Notes: a model not told the origin generated them from the letters alone. 64,000 bases of DNA from Muribaculaceae bacterium (GCA_017557665.1 JAFYYI010000024.1:54761-118760); one strand, 5' to 3'. Positions 1 to 10,728 are shown, counted from the stretch's first letter. Numbers and translations are program-made.

Positions 1-1439
1 GTGTGGCGCCCGGCGCCGATATCGTGGCTTGCGGCATCCCCTCGGACGAGCTCACCGACGTGAATATCGCCAATGCTGTCAGGTTTATTTTTGACTATGC
101 CGACAAGGTGGCTAAACCTTGTGTCGTCAATATGAGCTTAGGCGGCAACGATGGGCCTAATGACGGGTCTTCTTACCTCTGCAGGCTTTTCAACGAACTG
201 TCAGGCCCCGGCCGCATCTGCGTTCTGTCGGCAGGCAATGACGGTAATGCTCCTGTATGTTTCCATGATGAAATCAAGGGCCGCGGTGATACCGTCATGA
301 CGCTACTGCGCAATCGTTCCGGCGGCTTGCAGCGCAAGGGTTACGTGAGCATGTGGAGCGATGGTCCCCAGGTGCATCGTTCTCGATTGGTTGTTATCAA
401 TCGGGCGACAGGTGAGCTGGAGTATGCTTCGGCCATTATGGCGTGTCTCCCTGAGGACAGCGTGTTCACGTTCTCAAGTGATTCCGACGCGGATTTTTCC
501 GCTTATTATGAGGGTGAGGTGAAATATGCCAGTGCAATGGAACCAAGTTTTTATTCCGATGGAAACCTGATGGACGATGGGCGTTTTCACACTTATTGGG
601 TCTTTGATGTGACCTCCAGGATAGCCGGTCATCTGTTAGGCATTCAGTATATGGCCGACGAGCCAGTGGATTTGGTGGGTTGGTGTACACGAGACGCTTA
701 TTTCTATACATTTGGCTTGGACGGAGTGACCGGAGGCTCTCCAGTAGGTTCAATCAGCGACTTGTGCACGACCGACAGCGTCATCTCGGTCGGTGCTTAT
801 TGTTCCCGTGCGTCTTACATTGACCATGAAGGCGTATCGTTCAATTTTGTGGATTGCCACTTGGGAGACATCGCCGATTTTTCATCCTATGGACCCGATG
901 AACGTGGCAACGCAAGACCTGATGTGTGTGCTCCCGGCCTGGCTTTGCTCTCATCGGCCAATCGTTATGATGAGATGTCCGACAGGCAGCGTTGGCCTGC
1001 GGCGGTCACCCTGCAGGGTGTAGATTACCCTTATTATGCCAATCAGGGCACTTCGATGTCGGCCCCGGTGGTGACGGGAACCATCGCATTGATGTTGCAG
1101 GTTAATCCACGGTTAGCGCCATCAGATGTGAGGGAGGTGTTGAAACGCTCTTCGTGCCGTGACGCATTTGTGCTTAATGGCAACGAGGCTCAGTGGGGCG
1201 TGGGAAAACTTGATGCTGCAGCTGCTGTCAATGATGTCGTGGTCAACACGTTGCTTCATGGTGATGTGAACAATGACAAGGAAGTCAACGTGGCCGATGT
1301 CATGGCACTCATCGATGTGATTCTCAATCCTGCGGGGTGTCGTGATGCTGCCACAAAAATACGCGCTGACGTGAATCGTGACTTGGAGATACAATTGTCC
1401 GACATCAATCAGCTTATTGATATGATATTAAACCATTAG
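1..1439 (+). CDS. Subtilisin-like serine protease (S8) with C-terminal dockerin, 5' truncated by window edge
   Basis: The reading frame is open from the first base, and the first visible residues VAPGADIVACG match the segment that follows the catalytic His region of subtilases, so the gene starts upstream and its Asp and His are outside the window. Visible hallmarks are the oxyanion-hole region SAGNDG (about residue 76 of the visible part) and the catalytic serine in GTSMSAP (visible S351). The last 60 residues hold two Asp/Asn-rich calcium-binding repeats (GDVNNDKEVNVADV and ADVNRDLEIQLSDIN), a type I dockerin-like pair often found on secreted Bacteroidales enzymes outside cellulosomes. Between them lies a long beta-rich insert, usual in large secreted subtilases. 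Probably an exported peptidase; substrate unknown. ruvA starts 4 bases after the stop codon, so the two may share a transcript. Confidence 0.9.
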   Translation, partial: VAPGADIVACGIPSDELTDVNIANAVRFIFDYADKVAKPCVVNMSLGGNDGPNDGSSYLCRLFNELSGPGRICVLSAGNDGNAPVCFHDEIKGRGDTVMTLLRNRSGGLQRKGYVSMWSDGPQVHRSRLVVINRATGELEYASAIMACLPEDSVFTFSSDSDADFSAYYEGEVKYASAMEPSFYSDGNLMDDGRFHTYWVFDVTSRIAGHLLGIQYMADEPVDLVGWCTRDAYFYTFGLDGVTGGSPVGSISDLCTTDSVISVGAYCSRASYIDHEGVSFNFVDCHLGDIADFSSYGPDERGNARPDVCAPGLALLSSANRYDEMSDRQRWPAAVTLQGVDYPYYANQGTSMSAPVVTGTIALMLQVNPRLAPSDVREVLKRSSCRDAFVLNGNEAQWGVGKLDAAAAVNDVVVNTLLHGDVNNDKEVNVADVMALIDVILNPAGCRDAATKIRADVNRDLEIQLSDINQLIDMILNH

Positions 1440-1443
1440 GATT

Positions 1444-2034
1444 ATGATAGATTACATTAAAGGCACAATTGCCGAACTCAATCCGGCCTATGCTGTGATA
1501 GACAATCATGGCATCGGTTATATGTTGAATATTTCTCTTTCAACATTTGACGCCTTGTCTAGGGTGGGGAAGGATGAGGTGATGCTGTATGTTCATGAGG
1601 CGATTCGTGAAGATGCACACCTGTTGTACGGTTTTGCCACAAAACACGAGCGTGAAGCCTTCCTGTTGCTCATCTCGGTGTCGGGCGTAGGGCCGAACAT
1701 CGCCCGAATGATTCTCTCCTCGATGAGTGTCGATGAGTTCACCCAGGCTGTTGCAGGAAATAATGTGGCGATGTTCAAATCGGTCAAGGGTGTGGGAGGA
1801 AAAACCGCCCAAAGAATAATAGTTGACCTTAAAGATAAAATAAAACCGACTGGTGATACGTTATTAAATCAAGCGGGTCCCGCCTCGAGTGAGGTCTTTG
1901 ATGAAGCGCTTGCAGCCCTTGTGATGCTGGGCTTCTCTCAACAGGCTTCGCAGAAAACGCTTAAATCGCTGTTTTCCAGCCATCCGTCATTGACGGTAGA
2001 GCAGGCCATCAAGCAGGCTCTGAAGATGATGTAG
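1444..2034 (+). CDS. ruvA: Holliday junction branch migration complex subunit RuvA
   Basis: RuvA tetramers hold the four-way DNA junction so that RuvB can drive branch migration and RuvC can cut. The 196-residue product has normal family length. It starts with the OB-fold domain (MIDYIKGTIAEL), has two helix-hairpin-helix motifs (SVSGVGPNIA and VKGVGGKTAQRI, about residues 79-130), an acidic/flexible linker and the C-terminal three-helix domain (EALAALVMLGFS) that contacts RuvB. The ATG follows the protease stop by 4 bases. The gene sits directly before sprA, a pairing commonly seen in Bacteroidota. ruvB and ruvC are not in the window. Confidence 0.97.
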   Translation: MIDYIKGTIAELNPAYAVIDNHGIGYMLNISLSTFDALSRVGKDEVMLYVHEAIREDAHLLYGFATKHEREAFLLLISVSGVGPNIARMILSSMSVDEFTQAVAGNNVAMFKSVKGVGGKTAQRIIVDLKDKIKPTGDTLLNQAGPASSEVFDEALAALVMLGFSQQASQKTLKSLFSSHPSLTVEQAIKQALKMM

Positions 2035-2094
2035 GCTACAGAAGGCAGGTCCCGGACGAACGCACATTGAAGGATAAAATAAAGAACTGGTAAA

Positions 2095-5000
2095 TTGAAC
2101 CGTAAAAAAATAATACTTTCGATTACCATTCTCGCTATCATTGGTCTGTTGGCGAGCAATGGCTCATTGTTGGCACAATATGTGACCAGCACTTTGCCGC
2201 CGCCACCTCCACCTCCCGACACACGTCCGTCGGCACAGCAGCAGGTGCCCCCCAAGTCGGACCTGCAATTTGATGTTAGGCCTACTATCCCTCGCAACTA
2301 CGATGATGTGCAGGGCCTCGGTGAGTATTCCGCCGACTTGAAGGACCCGTCTAACATCACCTCGGTCGTGGAATTTGACCCCGAAACGGGATGTTATGTG
2401 GTGCACACCAAGTTGGGTGACTATGACATTGTCACCCCCTATATCATGTCGGCCGACGAATACAGCAATGCCGACTTCAGGCGTTCAATGATGGAGTATT
2501 ATCGCCAGAAGAATGCCGAGAGCGCCCAGAATACTGAATCCGATCCCTTTAATTTCCTGGATATGCAGTTCGGTATGGGACCGCTCGAAACGGTGTTCGG
2601 ACCTGGTGGCGTTCAGTTGAAGACCACAGGTTCGGTGGTCATCAATATGGGCGTCAAGAGCAATTCTACCGACAACCCGTCACTGTCTGTCTCCCAGCGC
2701 AAGAAGACCTACTTTGACTTTGAACAGAAGATTCAGGCCAATCTGACTGCTACGGTCGGCGATAAGATGCGCTTCAACATGTCCTATAATACAGGCGCCA
2801 CTTTTGACTTCGACAGCAAGAGCCTCAAGTTGGCCTATGAGGGCAAGGAAGACGAGATTATCAAGAATATCGAGGCCGGTAATGTGAGCATGACGACCGG
2901 TTCGTCGCTCATTCACGGTAGCGCTGCTCTGTTTGGTGTCAAGACCAAACTGCAATTCGGTAAACTCACGGCCACCGCGCTTGTCTCTCAGCAGAACAGC
3001 GAGTCTCAGACGGTCAGCAGTAAGGGTGGCTCCCAGACCACAGAGTTCTACCTGTCGGCCGACAAGTATGACCAGAACCGTAACTTCTTCCTTTCACACT
3101 TCTTCCGCGACAATTATGACAGGTGGTGCTCTAAATTGCCGCTTGTTTCCTCGGGTGTGCAGATTACACGCATCGAGGTGTGGATTACCAACACACGCAA
3201 CAATTACAACGAGGCCCGTAACATCATGGCCTTTATGGACGTGGGTGAAGGTGAAGAAAAGAACATTGCTAACCATCACTGGATAGGCGAAGCCGGTTCA
3301 TTGCCTTCCAACAAGTCCAATAATTTGTTGGATGAGATCAAGGAATCTTATCCCGATGCACGTTATATGAGTAAGGCTTCGATGGCACTGCTGCCGTTGA
3401 AGGATTATGGCTTTGAAGGTGGTAAGGACTACGAGAAGATTGAGAGCGCCCGTTTGCTTTCTTCATCAGAATACACGCTGAATCCTGATTTGGGTTACAT
3501 CATGCTCAAGCAGGCATTGTCCAGTGATGAGATTCTTGCTGTCGCCTATCAATATAATTATGGTGGTCGCACCTATCAGGTGGGTGAGTTCTCGGGAGAC
3601 ATCACTTCTACCGATCAGTCGCTCTATGTCAAGATGCTTAAGGGAACGACAGCATCCCCGTATCTTCCCATGTGGGACTTGGCGATGAAAAACGTGTATG
3701 CCTTGGGCGCCTACCAAATCCAGAAGAAGAATTTCAAGCTCAATATCAAGTATCTGAGTGACACGACTGGTAACGAGTTGACTTATATCCCTGCCGGACA
3801 AATCAATGGAACTCCGTTGTTGCAGGTGATGAACCTTGACCGCTTGGATGCTAACCAGGAGCCCAATATTGACGGTCGTTTTGACTATATCGAGGGTTAC
3901 ACGATACAGTCATCCACAGGTAAGATTATCTTCCCGGTGACTGAGCCGTTCGGTGAGCACTTGCGAACGAAATTCAACGATGACGCCATTGCTAAGAATT
4001 ACATCTATACCGAGCTGTATGACTCAACATTAACCGTTGCCCAGCAATTCAGCGACAAGAACAAGTTTGTCCTCGCTGGTGAATATCAATCCAGTTCGGG
4101 TAGCGTTATCAGGCTTAATGCGACCAATGTTGCGCGCGGTTCGGTTGTCGTCACGGCGGGCGGTGTTACCTTGACCGAAAACAGTGACTACACGGTGGAC
4201 TACACCATGGGTACGGTCACTATCATCAATCAGAGTATCATCGATGCCGGCACCAACATCAGCGTGTCGTTGGAGAACCAGTCCACATTCAACATGCAGC
4301 GCAAGACGCTATTGGGTCTTGACTTGGATTACGCCTTCAACAAGAATTTCCATGTCGGAGCCACAGTGATGCACTATGGCGAGAAGGCTATCGGTGACAA
4401 GCTTGCGATTGGTAACGAGTTGGTCAACAACACCATCTGGGGAGCCAACATGTCCTTCAACACCCAGTTCATGTGGCTGACCAACCTGCTGAACAAGATT
4501 CCCACCGTCAATGCCGTAGCTCCCTCAAGCGTGACATTCCAGGGTGAGTTCGCGCAACTCATTCCGCATCAAGCCAAGACGGGCTCCAACTCGGGTAGCT
4601 CCTATATTGATGACTTTGAGTCCACACAGACCCCTGTTGATATCCGCGCACCTTATTCATGGGCCTTGGCATCAACTCCCCAAGACGCTTCGGCATCGGC
4701 ATTATTCCCCGAGGCGACGTTGAACAACAACGTGGAGTATGGAAAGAACCGTGCGTTGATATCTTGGTACTATATCGACCGATTGTTCACACAGCGTAAC
4801 TCGTCTTACGCTCCAGGATACATCAAGAGTGACCTGGATGCGCTGTCTTATCCTTACGCCCGTGAGGTGGCCTTCAGCGAGGTGTTCCCTGGCCGCGAAC
4901 TCAACTATGGTGAGTCATCGGTGATCCAGACCCTCAACCTGTCGTTCTATCCTAAGGAGCGCGGCCCGTATAACCTTGACGGCACCAACGTTGATCAGGA

Positions 5001-8000
5001 CGGTAATCTGCTCTATCCCGAGAAACGATGGGGTGGTATTATGCGTAAGATTGACAACACCAACTTTGAACAGTCCAATATCGAGTACATCCAGTTCTGG
5101 ATGCTTGACCCGTTCATGGATCCCGATTTGGGTAACCAGGATGGTGGCTACCTGTATTTCAACTTGGGTGAGGTAAGCGAAGATATTCTTAAGGATGGTC
5201 TCAAGAGCTACGAGAACGGCCTTCCCATCAATGGTGATACCACCTACATCGCCAACACCATATGGGGTAAAGTGTCCTCGCAGACTTCATTGACTTATGC
5301 CTTTGATAACACCAATGGCGCGCGCATCCTGCAGGATGTCGGCCTTGACGGTTTGTCGAACAATGAAGAGTTGCAGCATCCCACCTACACCAAATACTTG
5401 AATGAATTGCGTGCTGTCTTGCCGGAGTCCACTATCATTTCGATGCAGGACAATCCCTTCTCTCCCTTCAATGACCCGGCTGGTGATAACTACGCGTTCT
5501 ATCGTAATGGCTATTACGATAATATGCACTACTCGATCAACGACCGTTACAAGCGCTACAATAACAGTGAAGGAAACTCGCTCTCGCAGAGTGAAGCCTT
5601 CGACGGGCAGTACCAGACGTCACGTTCAACGCCCGATGTGGAGGACATCAACCAGGACAACACCCTGAACGAGTATGAGCGATATTTCCAGTATCGTGTT
5701 GCCATCCATCCCGACTCGCTCATCGTGGGTAGGAACTTCATAACCGATAAGCAGGTCGCCAAAGTCCATACCCGCAATGGCGACACCCAGGTGGCCACTT
5801 GGTATCAGTTCACCATTCCTCTGGCTAATTATCAGAAGAAAGTGGGCACTATCCAGGACTTCTCTACCATTCGTTTCATGCGTATGTTCATGACCGGATT
5901 TAGAGAGACGACCCACCTGCGCTTTGCTTCACTCGAGTTTGTGCGTGGTGAGTGGCGCAACTACAAGTATAACCTCAATATGCGTGGCGAACACCCTGCC
6001 AATGGCGCAATCAGCATTAATACTGTGAACATTGAGCAGAACGCGTCACGTGAGCCTGTAAACTACGTGCTGCCTCCTGGTGTGTCGCGCGTTATCGACA
6101 GCGGCTCGTCACAGATTAGGCAGATTAACGAGCAGTCCATGCAGCTTTCTGTCGAGGATCTCGAGGCTGGTGACGCACGTGGCGTTTACCGTAACACCGA
6201 GCTTGACCTGCGCACCTACAAGCGCCTGCAGATGTTCGTGCACAACGAGGCGACAATCAACAACGAGACCAACCTGCGCAATGGTGACGTTTCGCTCTTT
6301 GTCCGTCTGGGTTCGGACGTGAAGAATAATTACTACGAGTATGAGATTCCGTTGACGCTGACGCCGTCAGGACATTACAGCACCAACAGCACCAGCGACC
6401 GCCTCAAGGTATGGCCCGAGGAGAATATGCTCGACATTAACCTCGATGTGCTCATCAACGCCAAGAAGAACCGCAATGCCGACAAGATGGCTGGTATCGA
6501 TGGCGTGGGCTACTCGGTGCGTTACCAGGACATTGACCCCGATCATCCTAATAATAAGGTGTATGTCGTAGGTAATCCTTCATTGAGCAAGGTGCGTGTG
6601 ATGCTTATCGGTGTGCGCAACAACTCCTCGACAACCAAGAGTTGTGTTGTCTGGGTTGATGAGTTGCGCGTGACCGACTTTGACTCTGAGGGTGGCTGGG
6701 CTGCCAAGGCGTCGATGACACTCAACATGAGTGATATCGCTGTCGTCAACATGGGATTCCACAAGGAGACTGAAGGCTTCGGCTCGGTGGACCAGAGCTT
6801 GTCCAACAGGCGCCTGGACAACTATGATCAGTATAACTTCGCTGTGCAGGCCGATTTGGGACGTTTCATCCCCGAGAAGGTGAAACTCCATGCACCCATC
6901 TATTATTCCTATAGCAATGAGAAGACGACGCCCAAGTACAACCCGATGGATCAGGACGTTGAGCTGGACGAGGCGATAAAAATCTGTGAGACCAAGCATC
7001 AGAAGGACAGTATCATGGATTATGCCGTTACCGTGCGCACCGCCAAGGCCTTCTCCATTTCAGGACTCAAGTTTGACGTGAAGACGATGAAGAATCCCAT
7101 GCCTTGGGATCCGGCGAACTTCTCGTTCAGCTACTCTTTCAACAAACAGCACCTCAACGATCCCGAGAATATCTACGAGAACACCAATGACTATCGCGGT
7201 TCTATGCAGTACAGCTGGACACCTTATGCCAAGCCGTTCAAACCCTTCTCCTATTTCATCAGCGAGAAGAACAAAAACATGAAGTTCTTCAGGGATTGGG
7301 AATTGCACTATTTGCCTAACAACATCTCATTCAGCACCAATATCTCGAGGTACTATTATGAGCAGCAGACACGCAACGAGACAGGCATCGATGTTGAATT
7401 GCCCGTGTCGGTCAGCAAGAACTTCCTCTGGGACCGTCAGTTCGCTCTCTCGTGGAACTTCACCAAGTCTCTCTCGGCGACCTTCAACAGCAATACCACA
7501 GCCCATATTATGGAGCCTGTGGGACAGGTTAACCGCAAGCTCTTCCCCGATGAGTACCGCGACTGGCGAGACTCGGTGATGAACTCGATCAAGGATCTGG
7601 GTACTCCTTGGGCTTATAACCAGACGTTCACTGTCAATTATAAGGCGCCCTTCAGCCAGATTCCCATCCTGAGTTGGATTAACGCCACTGCGACCTATAA
7701 TTCTGTTTACCGTTGGAACCGAGGTACCGTTGTCGATGAAATCGCATCGGGTAACAATATTGCCAACCAGACGTCGCGTTCGCTTGACGGTCGATTCAGC
7801 TTGGAGCAGTTCTACGGCAAGATACCTTATCTCAAGAAAGTGGATGAACGCTTCTCGAGCAAGAATACCAAGCGTAGTAAGACTCCAGCCAAGAAGGAAA
7901 AGCCCAAGAAATTCAACCGCACCATCAAATTGAGCCCCGACTCGGCAATCATTATCAACCACAAGTTGGGCAACAAGAACGTCAAGGTCTCGGCCACCAC

Positions 8001-9561
8001 GACCGATGGAGATCCCTTCAAGGTAGAATATAAGGTCAAGGACAAGGATAATGTGGAAATCCAGACTTTGGGCACCGATAACCTCAAGTTCACTATCACC
8101 GAGGTTCAGAAGGAGGAAGTCCATAACTTCTTCACCGAGGCGGCACAGTACACTTGCAGGCTTCTCATGAGCTTGCGCAATGTGAATGTGCGTTGGAAGT
8201 ACACTACATCGCTCTCAATACCGCAGTACATCCCTGAGATTGGAGACATCTTCGGACAATCGACCCATTACGACGTCATGGCGCCGGGTCTGGATTTCGC
8301 ATTCGGTTTTGCCGGCGAGTCCTATATTGAGAAGGCTATGGACCGCGGTTGGCTTATGGGTGACCAATCCATGACGACACCGGCCATCTATGCGAAGACC
8401 AACGAGTTTAATGCCGAGGTGCAGCTTGAACCCATCTCTGGATTGAAGATTACGCTCAACGGTAACCGCACCGATAACCGCACCACCCAGATTCAGTTCA
8501 TGTTTGAGGACCCGACAGCCATTTATGGTGGTAGTTATACCAAAACTCATATCGCAATGATGACGGCCTTTAAGGGTTTCAATGTCGAGGATAACTATCG
8601 CAACGAAACGTTTGACAAGTTCTTGAGCAACATTCCTGTTATTGCCGACCGCATACAACAAAAGTACATGGGCACAACATATCCCGAACGAGGCTTCTTG
8701 ATTGGGACGCCAATGGCAGGCAACACCTACAGCATTGAAAACGGTGCCGTCAATACTTCAAGTAGCGATGTGCTGATTCCGGCATTCCTTGCGGCTTATT
8801 CCGGCAAAGATGCTTCAAAGGTGGATTTGAATCCCTTCCCCGGATTCAAGGCTATCCTGCCCAACTGGCGTGTGACCTATGACGGCTTGATGCGCATCCC
8901 GTTCTTCAAGAAGGTGTTCAAGTCGTTCAATCTCACCCATGGCTATCAATGTACTTATAGCGTGGGCAGTTACAACTCGTTCAGTGACTGGGTAACCATC
9001 GGCGATGGTCTGGGATTCACTCAGGACGCTCTAACGGGTGGAGCCATTCCGTCGTCACCGTTCAATATCGCGTCGGTAACGTTGACCGAGAAGTTCGCGC
9101 CGCTGATTGGCTTCACGGCTACACTGTTCAACGACATGTCGTTCAACATGCAGATGGATAACATGCGCACTTTGACGCTCAACTCGTCGGCGGGTCAGCT
9201 CGTGGAGGCAACCAGCAAGTCCTTCTCATTGGGTAGCAGCTACAAGATTGCCAACTTTAACCAGGTGCTCAAGATCAAGTCCAAGCAGCAGAATGTGAAC
9301 AATGACCTTACGCTCAACTTCAATGTGAAGATGTCCAACAACACTTCGCTGATTCGCAAGATCGAGACCAACACGGCACAACCGACCAATGGCACGCGCA
9401 CTTGGACCGTCAACTTCACGGCCAATTATGTCTTGAGCAAGCGCATCACGATGGGAGCTTACTTTGATTTCCAGTCCAATACACCTCTTGTGTCGACCAA
9501 TGCTTACCCGACAACCAGCAGTAAATATGGTCTCACGATCAACATGTCACTTGTCAAGTAA
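2095..9561 (+). CDS. sprA: SprA/Sov-type T9SS outer-membrane translocon
   Basis: SprA (Sov in Porphyromonas) is the giant outer-membrane beta barrel through which type IX cargo leaves the cell. The 2488-residue length fits the family (about 2400-2500). A signal peptide covers residues 1-28 (hydrophobic ILSITILAIIGLL, ending LLAQ), followed by a run of seven prolines (35-41). The rest is a continuous Asn/Tyr/Phe-rich beta-strand sequence with many alternating aromatic strands, as expected for a very large barrel. The start is TTG: an in-frame stop lies at 2080-2082 and the next ATG is more than 100 codons in, beyond the signal peptide. A lysine-rich segment (about residues 1920-1945) is probably a loop. 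The gene follows ruvA and precedes the EpsG-like gene by 9 bases. It is the likely exporter for the T9SS-tailed proteins at 15.1-19.5 kb. Confidence 0.95.
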   Translation: MNRKKIILSITILAIIGLLASNGSLLAQYVTSTLPPPPPPPDTRPSAQQQVPPKSDLQFDVRPTIPRNYDDVQGLGEYSADLKDPSNITSVVEFDPETGCYVVHTKLGDYDIVTPYIMSADEYSNADFRRSMMEYYRQKNAESAQNTESDPFNFLDMQFGMGPLETVFGPGGVQLKTTGSVVINMGVKSNSTDNPSLSVSQRKKTYFDFEQKIQANLTATVGDKMRFNMSYNTGATFDFDSKSLKLAYEGKEDEIIKNIEAGNVSMTTGSSLIHGSAALFGVKTKLQFGKLTATALVSQQNSESQTVSSKGGSQTTEFYLSADKYDQNRNFFLSHFFRDNYDRWCSKLPLVSSGVQITRIEVWITNTRNNYNEARNIMAFMDVGEGEEKNIANHHWIGEAGSLPSNKSNNLLDEIKESYPDARYMSKASMALLPLKDYGFEGGKDYEKIESARLLSSSEYTLNPDLGYIMLKQALSSDEILAVAYQYNYGGRTYQVGEFSGDITSTDQSLYVKMLKGTTASPYLPMWDLAMKNVYALGAYQIQKKNFKLNIKYLSDTTGNELTYIPAGQINGTPLLQVMNLDRLDANQEPNIDGRFDYIEGYTIQSSTGKIIFPVTEPFGEHLRTKFNDDAIAKNYIYTELYDSTLTVAQQFSDKNKFVLAGEYQSSSGSVIRLNATNVARGSVVVTAGGVTLTENSDYTVDYTMGTVTIINQSIIDAGTNISVSLENQSTFNMQRKTLLGLDLDYAFNKNFHVGATVMHYGEKAIGDKLAIGNELVNNTIWGANMSFNTQFMWLTNLLNKIPTVNAVAPSSVTFQGEFAQLIPHQAKTGSNSGSSYIDDFESTQTPVDIRAPYSWALASTPQDASASALFPEATLNNNVEYGKNRALISWYYIDRLFTQRNSSYAPGYIKSDLDALSYPYAREVAFSEVFPGRELNYGESSVIQTLNLSFYPKERGPYNLDGTNVDQDGNLLYPEKRWGGIMRKIDNTNFEQSNIEYIQFWMLDPFMDPDLGNQDGGYLYFNLGEVSEDILKDGLKSYENGLPINGDTTYIANTIWGKVSSQTSLTYAFDNTNGARILQDVGLDGLSNNEELQHPTYTKYLNELRAVLPESTIISMQDNPFSPFNDPAGDNYAFYRNGYYDNMHYSINDRYKRYNNSEGNSLSQSEAFDGQYQTSRSTPDVEDINQDNTLNEYERYFQYRVAIHPDSLIVGRNFITDKQVAKVHTRNGDTQVATWYQFTIPLANYQKKVGTIQDFSTIRFMRMFMTGFRETTHLRFASLEFVRGEWRNYKYNLNMRGEHPANGAISINTVNIEQNASREPVNYVLPPGVSRVIDSGSSQIRQINEQSMQLSVEDLEAGDARGVYRNTELDLRTYKRLQMFVHNEATINNETNLRNGDVSLFVRLGSDVKNNYYEYEIPLTLTPSGHYSTNSTSDRLKVWPEENMLDINLDVLINAKKNRNADKMAGIDGVGYSVRYQDIDPDHPNNKVYVVGNPSLSKVRVMLIGVRNNSSTTKSCVVWVDELRVTDFDSEGGWAAKASMTLNMSDIAVVNMGFHKETEGFGSVDQSLSNRRLDNYDQYNFAVQADLGRFIPEKVKLHAPIYYSYSNEKTTPKYNPMDQDVELDEAIKICETKHQKDSIMDYAVTVRTAKAFSISGLKFDVKTMKNPMPWDPANFSFSYSFNKQHLNDPENIYENTNDYRGSMQYSWTPYAKPFKPFSYFISEKNKNMKFFRDWELHYLPNNISFSTNISRYYYEQQTRNETGIDVELPVSVSKNFLWDRQFALSWNFTKSLSATFNSNTTAHIMEPVGQVNRKLFPDEYRDWRDSVMNSIKDLGTPWAYNQTFTVNYKAPFSQIPILSWINATATYNSVYRWNRGTVVDEIASGNNIANQTSRSLDGRFSLEQFYGKIPYLKKVDERFSSKNTKRSKTPAKKEKPKKFNRTIKLSPDSAIIINHKLGNKNVKVSATTTDGDPFKVEYKVKDKDNVEIQTLGTDNLKFTITEVQKEEVHNFFTEAAQYTCRLLMSLRNVNVRWKYTTSLSIPQYIPEIGDIFGQSTHYDVMAPGLDFAFGFAGESYIEKAMDRGWLMGDQSMTTPAIYAKTNEFNAEVQLEPISGLKITLNGNRTDNRTTQIQFMFEDPTAIYGGSYTKTHIAMMTAFKGFNVEDNYRNETFDKFLSNIPVIADRIQQKYMGTTYPERGFLIGTPMAGNTYSIENGAVNTSSSDVLIPAFLAAYSGKDASKVDLNPFPGFKAILPNWRVTYDGLMRIPFFKKVFKSFNLTHGYQCTYSVGSYNSFSDWVTIGDGLGFTQDALTGGAIPSSPFNIASVTLTEKFAPLIGFTATLFNDMSFNMQMDNMRTLTLNSSAGQLVEATSKSFSLGSSYKIANFNQVLKIKSKQQNVNNDLTLNFNVKMSNNTSLIRKIETNTAQPTNGTRTWTVNFTANYVLSKRITMGAYFDFQSNTPLVSTNAYPTTSSKYGLTINMSLVK

Positions 9562-9570
9562 AACACCGAT

Positions 9571-10728
9571 ATGATACTGAGCCTGATAGTCTATACTGCC
9601 ACAGGAGCCATCATGGCATGGCTTGGTTGGCATGTGAACAGGCGAGAACGGCAAGTGTTGGCAAGGGGTGGGGCAGAGTTGCCCTTCTTCTCATGGGAGA
9701 TTGTGATGGCCATGCTCATCTATGTGGCTGTGTCATCGGTTCGTTGGCTCACCTCGTGGGACTATAACATGTACTATGGCTATTATGTCAGCATGCAGTC
9801 CCTGGGTGATTATTCGCGTGAGAATTTTGAACCGGGTTTTGCGTTGATTACCAATGCAATGGCACGGGCCGGTTTCCATTTCGCTTTCTATTTCGCCCTC
9901 TGGGCGGCGGCACAGATATTGTTGCTGTACTATGCCCTCAGGCATCGCAAGGTGCTGTTGCCATGGTTGGCACTGTGCATCTTCTTGGGGCCATACTATA
10001 TCTTCTGGATGGGATTCGTTAGGCAGTCTGTGGTCGAGGCCTTGTTTGTGCTCATGGTGGAATTGATAGTCAGGCGCAAGTTCTGGTACTATCTTCTGCT
10101 GTCCTTGCTGGCCATCAGCATCCACAAGATGTGTGTGCTGTTCATTCCGCTCTATTTCGTGCCATTGATCAAGGTGCCCAATGCAAAGCGCTGGATGGCA
10201 TTTGCGCTTATCGCACTGTGTTTCGTTTTGGGATCGTTCCCGCAGTGGATTCAGTGGATCTTTGACCGCCTGGGCTATTTAGCCGATGTCCTGGGCTATG
10301 GCCACTATTACCGCTTGTTCATGAGCAACAACTTGGAATATACCTTCAGGCCCGTTATGGGACCGGCACGTTTGTGCCCGTTGCTGACCTGTCTGATGAT
10401 TATCTGGTATTATCCGGCACTCCGCCAGATGTTCTCTCGTGACAAGTATCTGCCCGCCCTGTTCCGCTTCTCGGTCGTCTATATGGCCTATATCAACCTG
10501 CTGGCTAACACGACTCAATACTTGACGCGCCCGGGCGAACTCATGCGCAGCTGTTTCTTGGTGATGGTGTGTTTCCTGCTTCATTACTTGTGGCGACAGC
10601 GCAAGTGGATACCCTTTGCGGTGTTGGCTTTCCTCAGTTTCTATTACGTCTATTACGAGATTGCCAAAGCGGCTCTCGTGGGAGGCAGCATCTACACGCC
10701 GGAATTATACCACACCTTCTTGTTCTAA
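9571..10728 (+). CDS. EpsG-like polytopic membrane protein (Wzy-type polysaccharide polymerase candidate)
   Basis: The 385-residue protein is almost entirely hydrophobic, with roughly nine to ten predicted membrane spans. Its central part (YYIFWMGFVRQSVVEALF, about residues 146-163) carries the FxRQ motif typical of EpsG/Wzy-like polysaccharide polymerases, which join lipid-linked repeat units at the periplasmic face of the inner membrane. It begins 9 bases after the sprA stop without a terminator, so co-transcription with the T9SS translocon is likely. A bidirectional terminator follows. Family assignment rests on the RQ motif and topology; a different membrane role is possible. Its glycan is not identified, though the 54.6-63.5 kb locus lacks an obvious polymerase of its own. 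Confidence 0.75.
   Translation: MILSLIVYTATGAIMAWLGWHVNRRERQVLARGGAELPFFSWEIVMAMLIYVAVSSVRWLTSWDYNMYYGYYVSMQSLGDYSRENFEPGFALITNAMARAGFHFAFYFALWAAAQILLLYYALRHRKVLLPWLALCIFLGPYYIFWMGFVRQSVVEALFVLMVELIVRRKFWYYLLLSLLAISIHKMCVLFIPLYFVPLIKVPNAKRWMAFALIALCFVLGSFPQWIQWIFDRLGYLADVLGYGHYYRLFMSNNLEYTFRPVMGPARLCPLLTCLMIIWYYPALRQMFSRDKYLPALFRFSVVYMAYINLLANTTQYLTRPGELMRSCFLVMVCFLLHYLWRQRKWIPFAVLAFLSFYYVYYEIAKAALVGGSIYTPELYHTFLF

Noticed and set aside
7327..8124. 265-codon minus-strand open frame inside sprA
   Set aside because: Within the conserved SprA coding region; no motif.
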